DNA of 64,000 nt from GWA2-66-18 sp964537395 (lineage in GTDB: Bacteria; Elusimicrobiota; Elusimicrobia; UBA1565; UBA9628): NCBI GenBank assembly GCA_964537395.1, contig CAZIBN010000005.1, positions 1-64,000 on the forward strand. The letters run 5' to 3'. Position numbers and translations under genes: made by a program. The notes below the pieces were generated by a model. That model was not told the DNA's origin, made no database searches, and saw only the letters and a list, made by a program, of their open reading frames with translations. Positions 1 through 7,298 of the stretch are shown piece after piece (position 1 is the first letter of the stretch; each line of letters starts with the position of its first letter).

Positions 1-5
1 GACGA

Positions 6-35
6 TTGCATGGTCATTTTGTTGCCATGTAATCA
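6..35 (+). promoter_or_regulatory. candidate hemA promoter, leaderless type
   Basis: A TTGCAT hexamer (6-11) and a TAATCA hexamer (30-35) are separated by 18 nt. The second lies 6 nt before the hemA ATG, so the transcript would begin at or next to the start codon. The -10 match is imperfect in its last base, but the spacing agrees with many other genes in this window. Confidence 0.4.
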
Positions 36-41
36 TTCACG

Positions 42-1103
42 ATGATGAACGACTGGTTGGTTGTCGGACTGAATCACTCGACGGCCCCCGTCGAGATCCG
101 CGAGGCGATCTCCCCGAAGCCGGACGAAGCGGGGCGCATCAATACCATCATCAAGGACGCCACCGGCCAGGAAGGGATCGTCGTCCTCTCCACCTGCAGC
201 CGCTTCGAGATCTACTGCCAGCCCGACAAGGACGGCGAGCAGGCCATCGTCGCGTGGCTCAACCTCCGCGCGGGCACCGACATCAGCGCGTCCATTTTCA
301 TCCACCGCGGCTCCGAGGCCGTCGGCCATCTCTTCCGCGTCGCCGCGGGCCTGGACTCCTGGATATTGGGCGAGACCGAGATCCTCGGCCAGTGCAAGGC
401 CGCCTATCAGGGCGCCTGCAACGAGAAGACGGTCAACCGCTTCGGCCACCTGTCCTTCCAGCGCGCGCTGATGGTGGGCAAGAAGGTCCGCAACGAGACG
501 CGCATCGTCGGCGGCATCGCCTCGATCGGCGGCGCGGCCGCCGTGATGGCGCGCAGCATCTTCTCCGATCTTAAGGAGCGAGTGGTGGTGGTCTTCGGAG
601 CAGGGACCATGGCCGCCTCCTCGGTGCGGCACCTGCGATCGAAAGGCGCGGGCAAGCTGTATATCAGCAACCGCAGCCTGGACAAAGCCCAGGCCCTCGC
701 CGCCGACCTCGGCGGCGAGCCCGTCACTCTCGCGGAAGGTTTCGACCGGCTGGACCAGGCGGATATCGCGGTCTTTTCGACGGGCGCGGACCGCTACCTG
801 CTGGACGGGGACGCAGCGCTCGCCCTGTCCCGCCGCCGCGGCGGCCGGTCATTGTTCATCATCGACATCGCGATGCCGCGCAACGTGGCTCCCGAGGTCG
901 CCAAGGCCGAGGGCGTCTACCTGTACGACATCGACGACCTCAAGGGCGTCGTGCAGAAGAGCCTCGCCAAGCGCGAGGCCGACATGGCCCAGGCCGCGGT
1001 CATCGTGGCCACCGAGGGCGCCGATTGCTGGGGACGCCTGACCGCCCCGCAGTCCGCTCCCGCGCATTCGCGCATGGCCGCCGCAGCCGCCGTCGCTGCT
1101 TAG
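42..1103 (+). CDS. hemA: glutamyl-tRNA reductase, short C-terminus
   Basis: HemA reduces glutamyl-tRNA to glutamate-1-semialdehyde with NADPH, the first committed step of C5-pathway heme synthesis in the cytoplasm. The 353-residue protein begins with the family signature GLNHSTAPVEIRE (residues 9-21). It has the catalytic cysteine in STCSR (Cys52), the substrate-domain motif GLDSWILGETEILGQ (about 105-119) and a Rossmann GAGTMA motif near 185. The family is usually about 420 residues with a long helical dimerisation domain; here the sequence stops after roughly the first helix of that domain and ends in an Ala-rich tail. No continuation is visible in the other frames downstream. The next gene encodes an octaheme cytochrome, so local heme demand is plausible. 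ATG at 42 is chosen because the signature begins within ten residues. Confidence 0.93.
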   Translation: MMNDWLVVGLNHSTAPVEIREAISPKPDEAGRINTIIKDATGQEGIVVLSTCSRFEIYCQPDKDGEQAIVAWLNLRAGTDISASIFIHRGSEAVGHLFRVAAGLDSWILGETEILGQCKAAYQGACNEKTVNRFGHLSFQRALMVGKKVRNETRIVGGIASIGGAAAVMARSIFSDLKERVVVVFGAGTMAASSVRHLRSKGAGKLYISNRSLDKAQALAADLGGEPVTLAEGFDRLDQADIAVFSTGADRYLLDGDAALALSRRRGGRSLFIIDIAMPRNVAPEVAKAEGVYLYDIDDLKGVVQKSLAKREADMAQAAVIVATEGADCWGRLTAPQSAPAHSRMAAAAAVAA

Positions 1104-1221
1104 GCGGCGAGACCGCTGGATTCTCATTCACGGCATTAAAGATGTTTGACGCCCGATTCTTATTGTTGCAACATTTATTCGGACATTGGAATCCGAAATT
1201 GACCTTTCTCGAGGGATAGAC

Positions 1222-2748
1222 ATGAGACATAACCTGATCTCGATTCTTCTCACCGCCGTCGTCGCTCTCCTTCCCGGCATCGCGCGCGCGGCCGAGAGCT
1301 GCGCCGACTGCCACCGCAAGCACTCGGCGGCCCTCGTCATGGAGTGGGACCGCTCCAAGCATTCCACGGCGGGCGTCGACTGCCTGGCCTGCCACGGCGC
1401 CGACAAGGATAAGATCGGCTCGTGGGTCCACCACGGCGAGCGTGTCTCCATGATCGTCACGCCCAAGGATTGCGCGAAGTGCCATGCGAAGGAGAACGAG
1501 GAGTTCTCCCGCAGCCATCACGCCCTGGCCGGAGAGATCCTCGCCAGCCTCGACAACGTCCTGGCCGAGAAGGCCGCGGGCATGCCGGGCAACAACGCCG
1601 ATGCCGTCAACGGCTGCCTGCAGTGCCACGGCGGCGTCGTCAAGTTCAAGAAGGACGCCAAGGGCGAGCTCCTGCGCGTGGGCCCGGAAGGCAAGCCGGT
1701 CCTCGATCCCGAGACCTGGCCCAACAGCGGGATCGGGCGAATCAATCCCGACGGTTCGCGCGGTTCATGTAACGCCTGTCATTCCCGACATTCTTTTGAA
1801 GCGAAGACCGCGCGCTCGCCGGAGAACTGCGGCAAGTGCCACATGGGCCCCGACCATCCCCAGATCGAGATCTACAACGAGTCCAAGCACGGCATCGCCT
1901 TCAACGCCAACCGCGATAAGATGGCGCTCGACAAGGACTCGTGGATCCTCGGCAAGGACTACTCGGTGGCGCCGACCTGCGCCACCTGCCACATGTCCGG
2001 GCACATGTCCAAGGACGGCAAGGTCGAAGGCAACAGCCACGACGTGGGCGAGCGCATCAGCTGGACCTTGCGTCCCGCCATCAGCACCAAGCTCAACCTG
2101 GTCATCTTCGCGGACGGCTTTAAGGAAGACTACCCTGAGCCTCGCGCTCTGCCCAAGGTGGGCGACAGCGTCGAGACCATCGAGAAGGTTCGCGAAGGCG
2201 ACGCCCTCGTGAACAAAAAGGTGACGCGCAAGGTGGCGAGCATCCTCAGCTGGGACCAGCGGCGCGGCAAGATGAAGGCGGCCTGTGTCAATTGCCACGG
2301 CGACAGCTTCGTCGACGGCTTCTACGCGCAGTATGACGGCCTGGTGAACCTCTACAACGACAAGTTCGCCAAACCGTCCAAGGCGATCATGGACGAGCTG
2401 ATCAAGGACGGGGTGCTCCAGCAGAAGGCGCCCTTCGAGCACGAGGTTCAGTGGGTCTATTATGAGCTCTGGCATCATGAGGGCCGGCGCGCGCGCCACG
2501 GCGCGAGCATGATGGGCCCGGACTACACGCACTGGCACGGCATGTACGAGGTCGCCAAGCACTTCTATGAGAAGTTCCTCCCGGCGATCGTCAAGGCGGC
2601 CAAGCTCAAGAGCCCGGAGATGGAGAAGAAGTGGAAGGCTCGCGTCGACCTGCTCCTGACCCAGGACGAGCACATCTGGCAGAAGGGCCTCAGCCCCAAG
2701 GAGGCCGAAGCCCTGAAGAAGTATTCCGCGGATCGCTACAACCAGTAG
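1222..2748 (+). CDS. octaheme cytochrome c, hydroxylamine oxidoreductase family
   Basis: This 508-residue exported cytochrome has a signal peptide (MRHNLISILLTAVVAL, cleavage after ARA) and exactly eight CXXCH heme motifs: CADCH, CLACH, CAKCH, CLQCH, CNACH, CGKCH, CATCH and CVNCH. The C-terminal region with WHHEGRRARHGASMMGPDY and THWHG is characteristic of the HAO family of multiheme oxidoreductases that act on hydroxylamine, nitrite or hydrazine. Whether it oxidises hydroxylamine (needing the tyrosine cross-linked to the P460 heme) or reduces nitrite/hydroxylamine cannot be settled without an alignment. The ATG at 1222 is preferred over one at 1186 because it starts the signal peptide and follows a GAGGG ribosome site. 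No NapC-type quinol dehydrogenase or cytochrome c554 partner is adjacent. A strong terminator follows, so hemA and this gene form a small unit. Confidence 0.9.
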   Translation: MRHNLISILLTAVVALLPGIARAAESCADCHRKHSAALVMEWDRSKHSTAGVDCLACHGADKDKIGSWVHHGERVSMIVTPKDCAKCHAKENEEFSRSHHALAGEILASLDNVLAEKAAGMPGNNADAVNGCLQCHGGVVKFKKDAKGELLRVGPEGKPVLDPETWPNSGIGRINPDGSRGSCNACHSRHSFEAKTARSPENCGKCHMGPDHPQIEIYNESKHGIAFNANRDKMALDKDSWILGKDYSVAPTCATCHMSGHMSKDGKVEGNSHDVGERISWTLRPAISTKLNLVIFADGFKEDYPEPRALPKVGDSVETIEKVREGDALVNKKVTRKVASILSWDQRRGKMKAACVNCHGDSFVDGFYAQYDGLVNLYNDKFAKPSKAIMDELIKDGVLQQKAPFEHEVQWVYYELWHHEGRRARHGASMMGPDYTHWHGMYEVAKHFYEKFLPAIVKAAKLKSPEMEKKWKARVDLLLTQDEHIWQKGLSPKEAEALKKYSADRYNQ

Positions 2749-2772
2749 CGTCGCTCCGATCGTATCGAAGGA

Positions 2773-2812
2773 GGAGCCGGCGGTCATCGCGACCGCCGGC
2801 TCCTTCGTTTTT
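2773..2812 (+). terminator. rho-independent terminator after the octaheme cytochrome
   Basis: A perfect 13-bp GC-rich stem (2773-2785 with 2791-2803) with a 5-nt loop is followed by a T-rich run, 25 nt after the cytochrome stop codon. Confidence 0.9.
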
Positions 2813-2841
2813 CGGGCCTAAAAGAGTTACAGTCCTCCCCG

Positions 2842-3072
2842 ATGCCCTTTGGGATGCCCTCGTTCTCCGCCGTCAACATCATCGGCAACCTGCTGTTCTC
2901 CGGCATCGGCTACATCGCCTACTCGTACGGCAAGAAGATGGACAAGACGCGGGTGATGATCCAGGGCGTCGTGCTGATGGGCTACTCGTACGTCATCTCC
3001 GACACGCTCTGGATGTACGTGATCGGAACCGCCCTGACCGCCTGGACCTGGGCCGGCCGAAACGACGGCTGA
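2842..3072 (+). CDS. small two-helix membrane protein, unknown function
   Basis: This 76-residue protein has two hydrophobic stretches (about residues 10-28 and 40-70) separated by a short basic loop, SYGKKMDKTRV, and looks like a small inner-membrane protein. I do not recognise an assigned function. It lies between a terminator and the next exported protein, and a TACAGT hexamer (2828-2833) lies 8 nt before its ATG. No partner gene is obvious. Confidence 0.65.
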   Translation: MPFGMPSFSAVNIIGNLLFSGIGYIAYSYGKKMDKTRVMIQGVVLMGYSYVISDTLWMYVIGTALTAWTWAGRNDG

Positions 3073-3141
3073 GCCCGCGACACTTTTGGCGCTCCGGCGT
3101 CGTCTAATTTTCGAGGGCCAAGAGCCCGGGAGGTAGTGCCG

Positions 3142-3657
3142 ATGAAGCGGATCATTTCGACGGTAACGGCGGCGGGCCTGCTTGCGGGCGCTTTGATGCT
3201 GCCGGCGATGCTGCGTGCGGAAGGCAAGGGGGAGGCGGGCGGCGAGAAAGGCGGCAAGGAAGCCTTCATGGAGCGCATGCGCGAGAAGTTCGACATCTCC
3301 GAGGAGCAGGAGGCCAAGCTGAAGGCCGCGAAGCGGGCGCGAAGGGACGCGGACGCCGCCGTTCACTCGGACCTGCAGGCGGGGATGCGCAAGCTCTCGG
3401 ATCAGCTCGAGGATAAGGCCTCCGAGAAAGACCTCTCGGCGACGCTCGACAAGCTCCTTGCCGGGCGCAAGGCTCTGCGCGCCGAGGAGGATAAGTTCGA
3501 GGCCGCGCTGAGCGCGATCCTCACCCCGACCCAGCGCGCGAAGATGCTGCTCGCGATGAAGGGGCGCATGGGCGGAAAGGGCGGCGGCAAGATGGGCCCG
3601 GGGAAGATGGGGCCCGGCAAGATGGGCGGCGGGCCCCACGGCGGCGACGAAGATTAG
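3142..3657 (+). CDS. periplasmic Spy/CpxP-like protein
   Basis: The 171-residue protein has a signal peptide (residues 1-26, cleaved near LRA) and then a charged helical region. It contains two LTPxQ-like elements (FDISEEQEAKL and LSAILTPTQRAKML) of the kind found in the Spy/CpxP/CnrX heavy-metal sensor and chaperone superfamily. The C-terminus is a low-complexity Gly/Lys/Met tail with three repeats of KMGPG or KMGGG. A GGAGG ribosome site lies 8 nt before the ATG at 3142, which is preferred to an in-frame GTG at 3136. A role in periplasmic stress or metal binding is inferred from the family only. Confidence 0.65.
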   Translation: MKRIISTVTAAGLLAGALMLPAMLRAEGKGEAGGEKGGKEAFMERMREKFDISEEQEAKLKAAKRARRDADAAVHSDLQAGMRKLSDQLEDKASEKDLSATLDKLLAGRKALRAEEDKFEAALSAILTPTQRAKMLLAMKGRMGGKGGGKMGPGKMGPGKMGGGPHGGDED

Positions 3658-3661
3658 GACA

Positions 3662-3763
3662 GTGTCCGAAAAGTCGGCGTCGGCACGCTGATCTACGGCA
3701 ATAGATGATCACTCGTCCCGGAACGAGTGATTATCATCGAGGATAGATCAAGGGAAGGACTCC
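3662..3763. repeat. structured dispersed palindromic repeat, copy 1
   Basis: This is about 100 bp highly similar to 34946-35048. The core (3689-3750) has outer arms TGATCTA and TAGATCA around a 16-bp inner palindrome (3704-3719 with 3720-3735) that carries two G-U-compatible mismatches. Between the copies one inner base pair has changed from C-G to G-C with pairing kept, so the fold is conserved. It fills the gap between the Spy-like gene and trmJ. Confidence 0.8.
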
Positions 3764-3784
3764 GGGGTCGTATCCGGGCGCGTG

Positions 3785-3814
3785 GGGCGCTCTTCCCTCG
3801 AGGGAAGGGCGCCC
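3785..3814. repeat. 15-bp inverted repeat upstream of trmJ
   Basis: Two 15-nt arms (3785-3799 and 3800-3814) meet without a loop and match except for one G-U-compatible position. It sits 30 nt before the trmJ start, just upstream of the TATCAT -10 candidate (3831-3836), and could be an operator or a terminator-like hairpin without a T run. Confidence 0.4.
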
Positions 3815-3843
3815 TTACGCCGGGAGATGATATCATCGTCTCC

Positions 3844-4509
3844 ATGGGCTTGCGCGTCGTGCTGGTCGAGCCGGAGAATCCGCTGAACGTGGGCTTCGTC
3901 GCCCGCGCGATGAGGGCGTTCGGGGTCACGGACCTCGTGGTGGCGGGCTCATCCTGGAAGGCCTTGCCCGCGGAGGCGCGCGTCACCGGAGTCTGCGCGC
4001 CGGAGATACTCGACGGGGTGCGGTTCGAGAAGGAGCTTGCCGGCGCGCTGCGCGGCTGCGAGACGGCGATCGCGTTCTCGCGGCGGCCGACGGCGCTGCG
4101 TCAGGACGAGTTCACGCTTCCCAACGTGCCCGCGACCTTGAACCGGAAAGGGCGGATCGCGCTCGTGTTCGGGCGGGAGTCGAAGGGGCTCTCGCGGGCG
4201 GAGACGGCGTTGTGCCCGTATCTGGCGAGGATACCGTCTGAAAACGGGGTAAGCCTCAATCTGGGGCAGGCGGTCGCGGTGGCGCTGTTTTCTTTAACGG
4301 CAACGGATCGAGAACTCGCTGAAAAAGCTCCAACGGCCTCGTTGGACCGCATGTCGGCCCTGTGGGCTTATGTTCATCCCAAGCTCGCGGCTTCGCCGCG
4401 GTTTACCGAGGTGAAGAAGCAACGGATACGGCAGATGTTTTACCGGCTACGGCTTAACGATGACGATTTTGACATGATGTTTTCGGTCATGAAGGCGCTC
4501 GCGAAATGA
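3844..4509 (+). CDS. trmJ: TrmJ/SpoU-family tRNA 2'-O-methyltransferase
   Basis: This is a SPOUT-class methyltransferase of 221 residues, close to the family length. It has the three SpoU/TrmH motifs: VEPENPLNVGFVARAM near the N-terminus, ALVFGRESKGLSRAE in the middle and LNLGQAVAVALF towards the end, which together form the knotted AdoMet site. TrmJ methylates the 2'-hydroxyl of nucleotide 32 in the anticodon loop; an assignment to TrmL or another SpoU member cannot be excluded. The ATG at 3844 opens the first motif, and a TATCAT hexamer lies 7 nt upstream. The stop codon overlaps the Nudix gene start (ATGA), so the two are translationally coupled. Confidence 0.85.
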   Translation: MGLRVVLVEPENPLNVGFVARAMRAFGVTDLVVAGSSWKALPAEARVTGVCAPEILDGVRFEKELAGALRGCETAIAFSRRPTALRQDEFTLPNVPATLNRKGRIALVFGRESKGLSRAETALCPYLARIPSENGVSLNLGQAVAVALFSLTATDRELAEKAPTASLDRMSALWAYVHPKLAASPRFTEVKKQRIRQMFYRLRLNDDDFDMMFSVMKALAK

Positions 4510-4970
4510 AAACGATAGCGGCGACTCTGTGCTACGTCCGCTCCGCGGGAAAGACCTTGATGATGTATCGCAACAAGAAGCCTGGGGATGTGCATCGTGG
4601 CAAATGGAACGGCCTCGGTGGAAAGCTGGATGCCGGCGAGTCGCCGGAGGAATGCGTGATCCGCGAGCTTCGCGAAGAATCGGGCCTGACGATTATTTCG
4701 CCGCGTTTACGCGGCGTGCTCACCTTTCCCGCGTTCAAGCCGGGGGAGGACTGGCTGGTGTTCCTCTATACGGCGACGAAGTTCTCAGGCGAGGTTGGCG
4801 TGTGCGCGGAAGGCGACCTCGAGTGGGTCTCGGACGAGCGCCTCGCGGATCTCCCGTTGTGGGAGGGGGACCGGATATTCCTTCCGTGGCTCGAGCAGGA
4901 GCGCTTCTTCAGCGGCAAGTTCACCTACGTCGAGGGCCGCCTCGTGTCCCACACCGTTTCATTTTACTGA
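4506..4970 (+). CDS. Nudix hydrolase, 8-oxo-dGTPase (MutT)-like
   Basis: The 154-residue protein has a complete Nudix box, starting GGKLDAGESPEE and ending RELREESGL (about residues 38-60), with the glutamates that bind the catalytic metal. The opening ATLCYVRSAGKTLMMYRNKKPGD and the WNGLGGK motif resemble MutT/8-oxo-dGTP diphosphatases, which clean oxidised nucleotides from the pool. The C-terminal FSGKFTYVEG segment is also typical. The start overlaps the trmJ stop. The exact substrate is inferred. Confidence 0.85.
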   Translation: MKTIAATLCYVRSAGKTLMMYRNKKPGDVHRGKWNGLGGKLDAGESPEECVIRELREESGLTIISPRLRGVLTFPAFKPGEDWLVFLYTATKFSGEVGVCAEGDLEWVSDERLADLPLWEGDRIFLPWLEQERFFSGKFTYVEGRLVSHTVSFY

Positions 4971-5006
4971 GCGCTGTCCACGTCACCCTACCTGCAGCGA
5001 CGCGTT

Positions 5007-5050
5007 AGTTATCCCCAACACTTTCAACGTTGGAAACGCTGGGGATAACT
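5007..5050. repeat. 44-bp palindromic repeat, copy 1
   Basis: An imperfect palindrome with AGTTATCCCC / GGGGATAACT ends and an AACGTT centre. It lies between the convergent Nudix and TPR genes. A second copy, differing at several positions, occurs at 23611-23654 where it is read as protein (end of pyrF). Confidence 0.8.
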
Positions 5051-5060
5051 TTGCCCGGCG

Positions 5061-5762
5061 TTAACGTTTACCCTTCGGTGGGTGAGCGAGCAGGAGCTTC
5101 AGCTCGGCGATCTTGATCTTCGCGCGGGCGTGCTCGGAATGGTCGCGGTCGCTGTCGAGGATGCGAGCCCACAGCTCCAGGGCCTGGCGGTGCTCGCCGC
5201 GCGATTGGCGCAGGTTGGCGAGGATGGCCTTCATCGTGCTCGGGGTCTCGGCCAGGTCGAAGCTGGATTCGAGCAGGGCGACCATGCGGTCCGTGTCGCC
5301 CTGTTTTTTGTAGGCGATCGCGGCGAGGTAGAGCGGGTAGAGCGTCTGCTCAGGGGAGCGGCGCATGCCTTCATTGAGCAGGTCCGCGGCCTCATCGGGG
5401 CGCTCGATGCCGTGCAGCCAGGCGAGGATGCCGGAGGCGAAGAGGACGGCACGGTGAAACGAGGGATCGAGGCGCGTGACGCGCAGGCTTAATCCTGCGA
5501 GATGCTCGTACGCATGCCCCGGCCGGTCGGGCAGCTCGGGCAAGCCGCCCGCCGTGTATTGCAGGAGCTGGATCCAGGCGAGGTCCGCCGCGGGGGCGCG
5601 GAAGCCGGCGACGGCGAGCGCGGCGTCCTGGAAGGCGAACGGCCCGGGCTTCAGCTCGGACAGATGCGGGACACGCGGCTCATAGAGGCGGCGCATGCGC
5701 GACCCGGCGAACAGCGCCAGGGCGAGCAAGCCGGCGGAGACGGCGAGCCAACGGTATCTCAT
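5061..5762 (-). CDS. membrane-anchored TPR-like protein, last gene of ABC cluster
   Basis: The 233-residue protein has one N-terminal membrane segment (WLAVSAGLLALALFAG) and then helical repeats resembling tetratricopeptide units (for example PLYLAAIAYKKQGDTDRMVALL and HRQALELWARIL). It probably lies outside the cytoplasm, anchored in the inner membrane. Its ATG directly abuts the stop codon of the ABC permease gene, so it is the fourth member of that operon and probably serves the transporter, although no substrate can be read from the sequence. Confidence 0.6.
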   Translation of the reverse strand: MRYRWLAVSAGLLALALFAGSRMRRLYEPRVPHLSELKPGPFAFQDAALAVAGFRAPAADLAWIQLLQYTAGGLPELPDRPGHAYEHLAGLSLRVTRLDPSFHRAVLFASGILAWLHGIERPDEAADLLNEGMRRSPEQTLYPLYLAAIAYKKQGDTDRMVALLESSFDLAETPSTMKAILANLRQSRGEHRQALELWARILDSDRDHSEHARAKIKIAELKLLLAHPPKGKR

Positions 5763-6527
5763 CTAGAACTCTTTCTGCTCGAACAGCTGCACCGAGAGCG
5801 CCAGGCATGCGGCCGTGTAGGCGAGCGCGTAAACGCCCGCCCACGCGAGCCAGGCGTCGGGCGGCGAGGGCGCGTGCCAGAAGTCCCGATAATTGAAGTG
5901 CGCGAAATCCGGAGCCGCGTGGGAGAACGCGATGAGCGTCGTCTTCAACAGGGCGCTGCCGGAGCGGTCCGCGAGAAAGCGCATCTCCGACGAGAAGTGG
6001 CCCAGCATCCAGAGGAACACCGCGAACGCCATCGCCGCGGCCTCGGAGGTCAGCGCGAGCGACAGCAGCAGCGAGAGCGCGCCCATCACCGCGGTCTTGC
6101 CGAGCATGCAGGCCAGGGCGGCGAGGTAGCGGCCCGGCTCCCACCAGCCGTAGAGGCTCAGCAGGAGCGTGTGCATGAGGGCCATGGCGGCCATGCCGAG
6201 CGCCACCGATGCGACGGTGCCGAGGAAGCGGCCGAGCAGGTAGTCGGCGCGGCGCACGGGGTGGCTGAGGATGAGGAAGATGGCGCGGGACTCGATCTCG
6301 GCCAGGATCAGGTTGACGGTCAGGAAGACGACCGAGATGAGCGCGATGGCTTCGATCGCGGCCAGGCCGAGGTCGAGCATGAGGCGCTCGCGCTCGTCGG
6401 CGCCCAGCGCCGAGACGATGAGCGCGCCCCCGAGCAATACGAGGCCGAACAGCGCGGCGGAGAGCCAGGCCTTATGGCGAACGTGCTCCTTGAACGTATA
6501 CGCGAAGACGGCGGAGATGGTCTGCAT
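5763..6527 (-). CDS. ABC-2-type transporter permease
   Basis: The 254-residue integral membrane protein starts MQTISAVFAYTFKEHVRHK, the cytoplasmic lead-in typical of ABC-2 and NosY-like permeases, followed by about six hydrophobic helices. It is encoded 2 nt after the ATPase gene and should form the membrane part of that exporter. An upstream in-frame extension would overlap the ATPase gene and has no membrane-protein character, so the ATG at 6527 is used. The substrate is unknown. Confidence 0.8.
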   Translation of the reverse strand: MQTISAVFAYTFKEHVRHKAWLSAALFGLVLLGGALIVSALGADERERLMLDLGLAAIEAIALISVVFLTVNLILAEIESRAIFLILSHPVRRADYLLGRFLGTVASVALGMAAMALMHTLLLSLYGWWEPGRYLAALACMLGKTAVMGALSLLLSLALTSEAAAMAFAVFLWMLGHFSSEMRFLADRSGSALLKTTLIAFSHAAPDFAHFNYRDFWHAPSPPDAWLAWAGVYALAYTAACLALSVQLFEQKEF

Positions 6528-6529
6528 AA

Positions 6530-7294
6530 TTATTCCATGTGGATCGGGCCGACCCCGTCGGTCCGTACGACGGCGGCCGCGAAGGCGCTTTCGAGGGCGT
6601 CGGTCTTGCCCCGCCATTCGTCCTGCTTCATGACCTTCACGAGGCGCCCGCCGCTGAGGATGCCGATGCGGTCGCAGACGCGCTCGACCTCGGAGATATC
6701 GTGCGAGGAGAAAAGCACGGTCTTGCCCTTGGACTTGAGCCACAGGATCAGCAGGCGGACCTCCTTGATCGCGAGCGGGTCGAGGCCGGTCACGGGCTCG
6801 TCGAGGATGACGAGCTCGGGGTCATGGACGAGCGCCTGCGCCAGGCTCGCGCGCTGGAGCATGCCCTTCGAGTACTCGGACAGGCGCTTGTCCATCGCCT
6901 TGTCGAGGCCGACCTTCTCGAGCATCTCCCCGACCCGGCGCTCGACCTCCGCGGCGGGTATGCGCGACAGGGAGGCGAACAGGCGCAGGCTCTCCCGGCC
7001 CGTCAAGGTCTTGTTGAGGTAGGCCGCTTCGGGCGCGTAGCCGATGCGCGCGAGCACTTCGACGTCGGGGGCGCGGCGGCCCAAGGTCTCGACCTCGCCT
7101 TTCGTGGGGTGGTGGAGGCCCATCAGGAGCTTGATCGCGGTGGTCTTGCCCGAGCCGTTGAGGCCGAGGAGGCCGAACACCTCGCCCTTGGGGATATCGA
7201 GGTCGAGCTCGATGAGGCCGGGCGTTTCGGTCACGCGCCCGAGATGCGAGCGGCGGTAGATCTTCGAGACCTTCTGAAACCGGATGGCGTTCAC
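6530..7294 (-). CDS. ABC transporter ATP-binding protein (ABC-2 exporter class)
   Basis: The 254-residue ATPase has Walker A GLNGSGKTT, a signature-like region YSKGMLQRASLAQAL, Walker B LVILDEPVTGLDP and the switch histidine in LFSSHDISE. The sequence matches the CcmA/NatA/YhbG-like class that powers ABC-2 exporters. It is cotranscribed with the permease and the TPR protein downstream, and lies 4 nt after an exported membrane protein gene. Confidence 0.88.
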   Translation of the reverse strand: MNAIRFQKVSKIYRRSHLGRVTETPGLIELDLDIPKGEVFGLLGLNGSGKTTAIKLLMGLHHPTKGEVETLGRRAPDVEVLARIGYAPEAAYLNKTLTGRESLRLFASLSRIPAAEVERRVGEMLEKVGLDKAMDKRLSEYSKGMLQRASLAQALVHDPELVILDEPVTGLDPLAIKEVRLLILWLKSKGKTVLFSSHDISEVERVCDRIGILSGGRLVKVMKQDEWRGKTDALESAFAAAVVRTDGVGPIHME

Positions 7295-7298
7295 TCGT

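Noticed and set aside
5007..5050. TTATCCCC/GGGGATAA ends read as paired DnaA boxes or an origin.
   Set aside because: The match to TTATCCACA is imperfect, only one pair is present, there is no AT-rich unwinding region and no dnaA/dnaN nearby.
5502..7022. Very long open frames antisense to real genes (for example 5502-7022, 1765-2787, 32007-33326).
   Set aside because: High G+C removes stop codons. These frames are Arg/Gly/Ala/Asp-rich with no domain, and lie opposite genes with clear family motifs.
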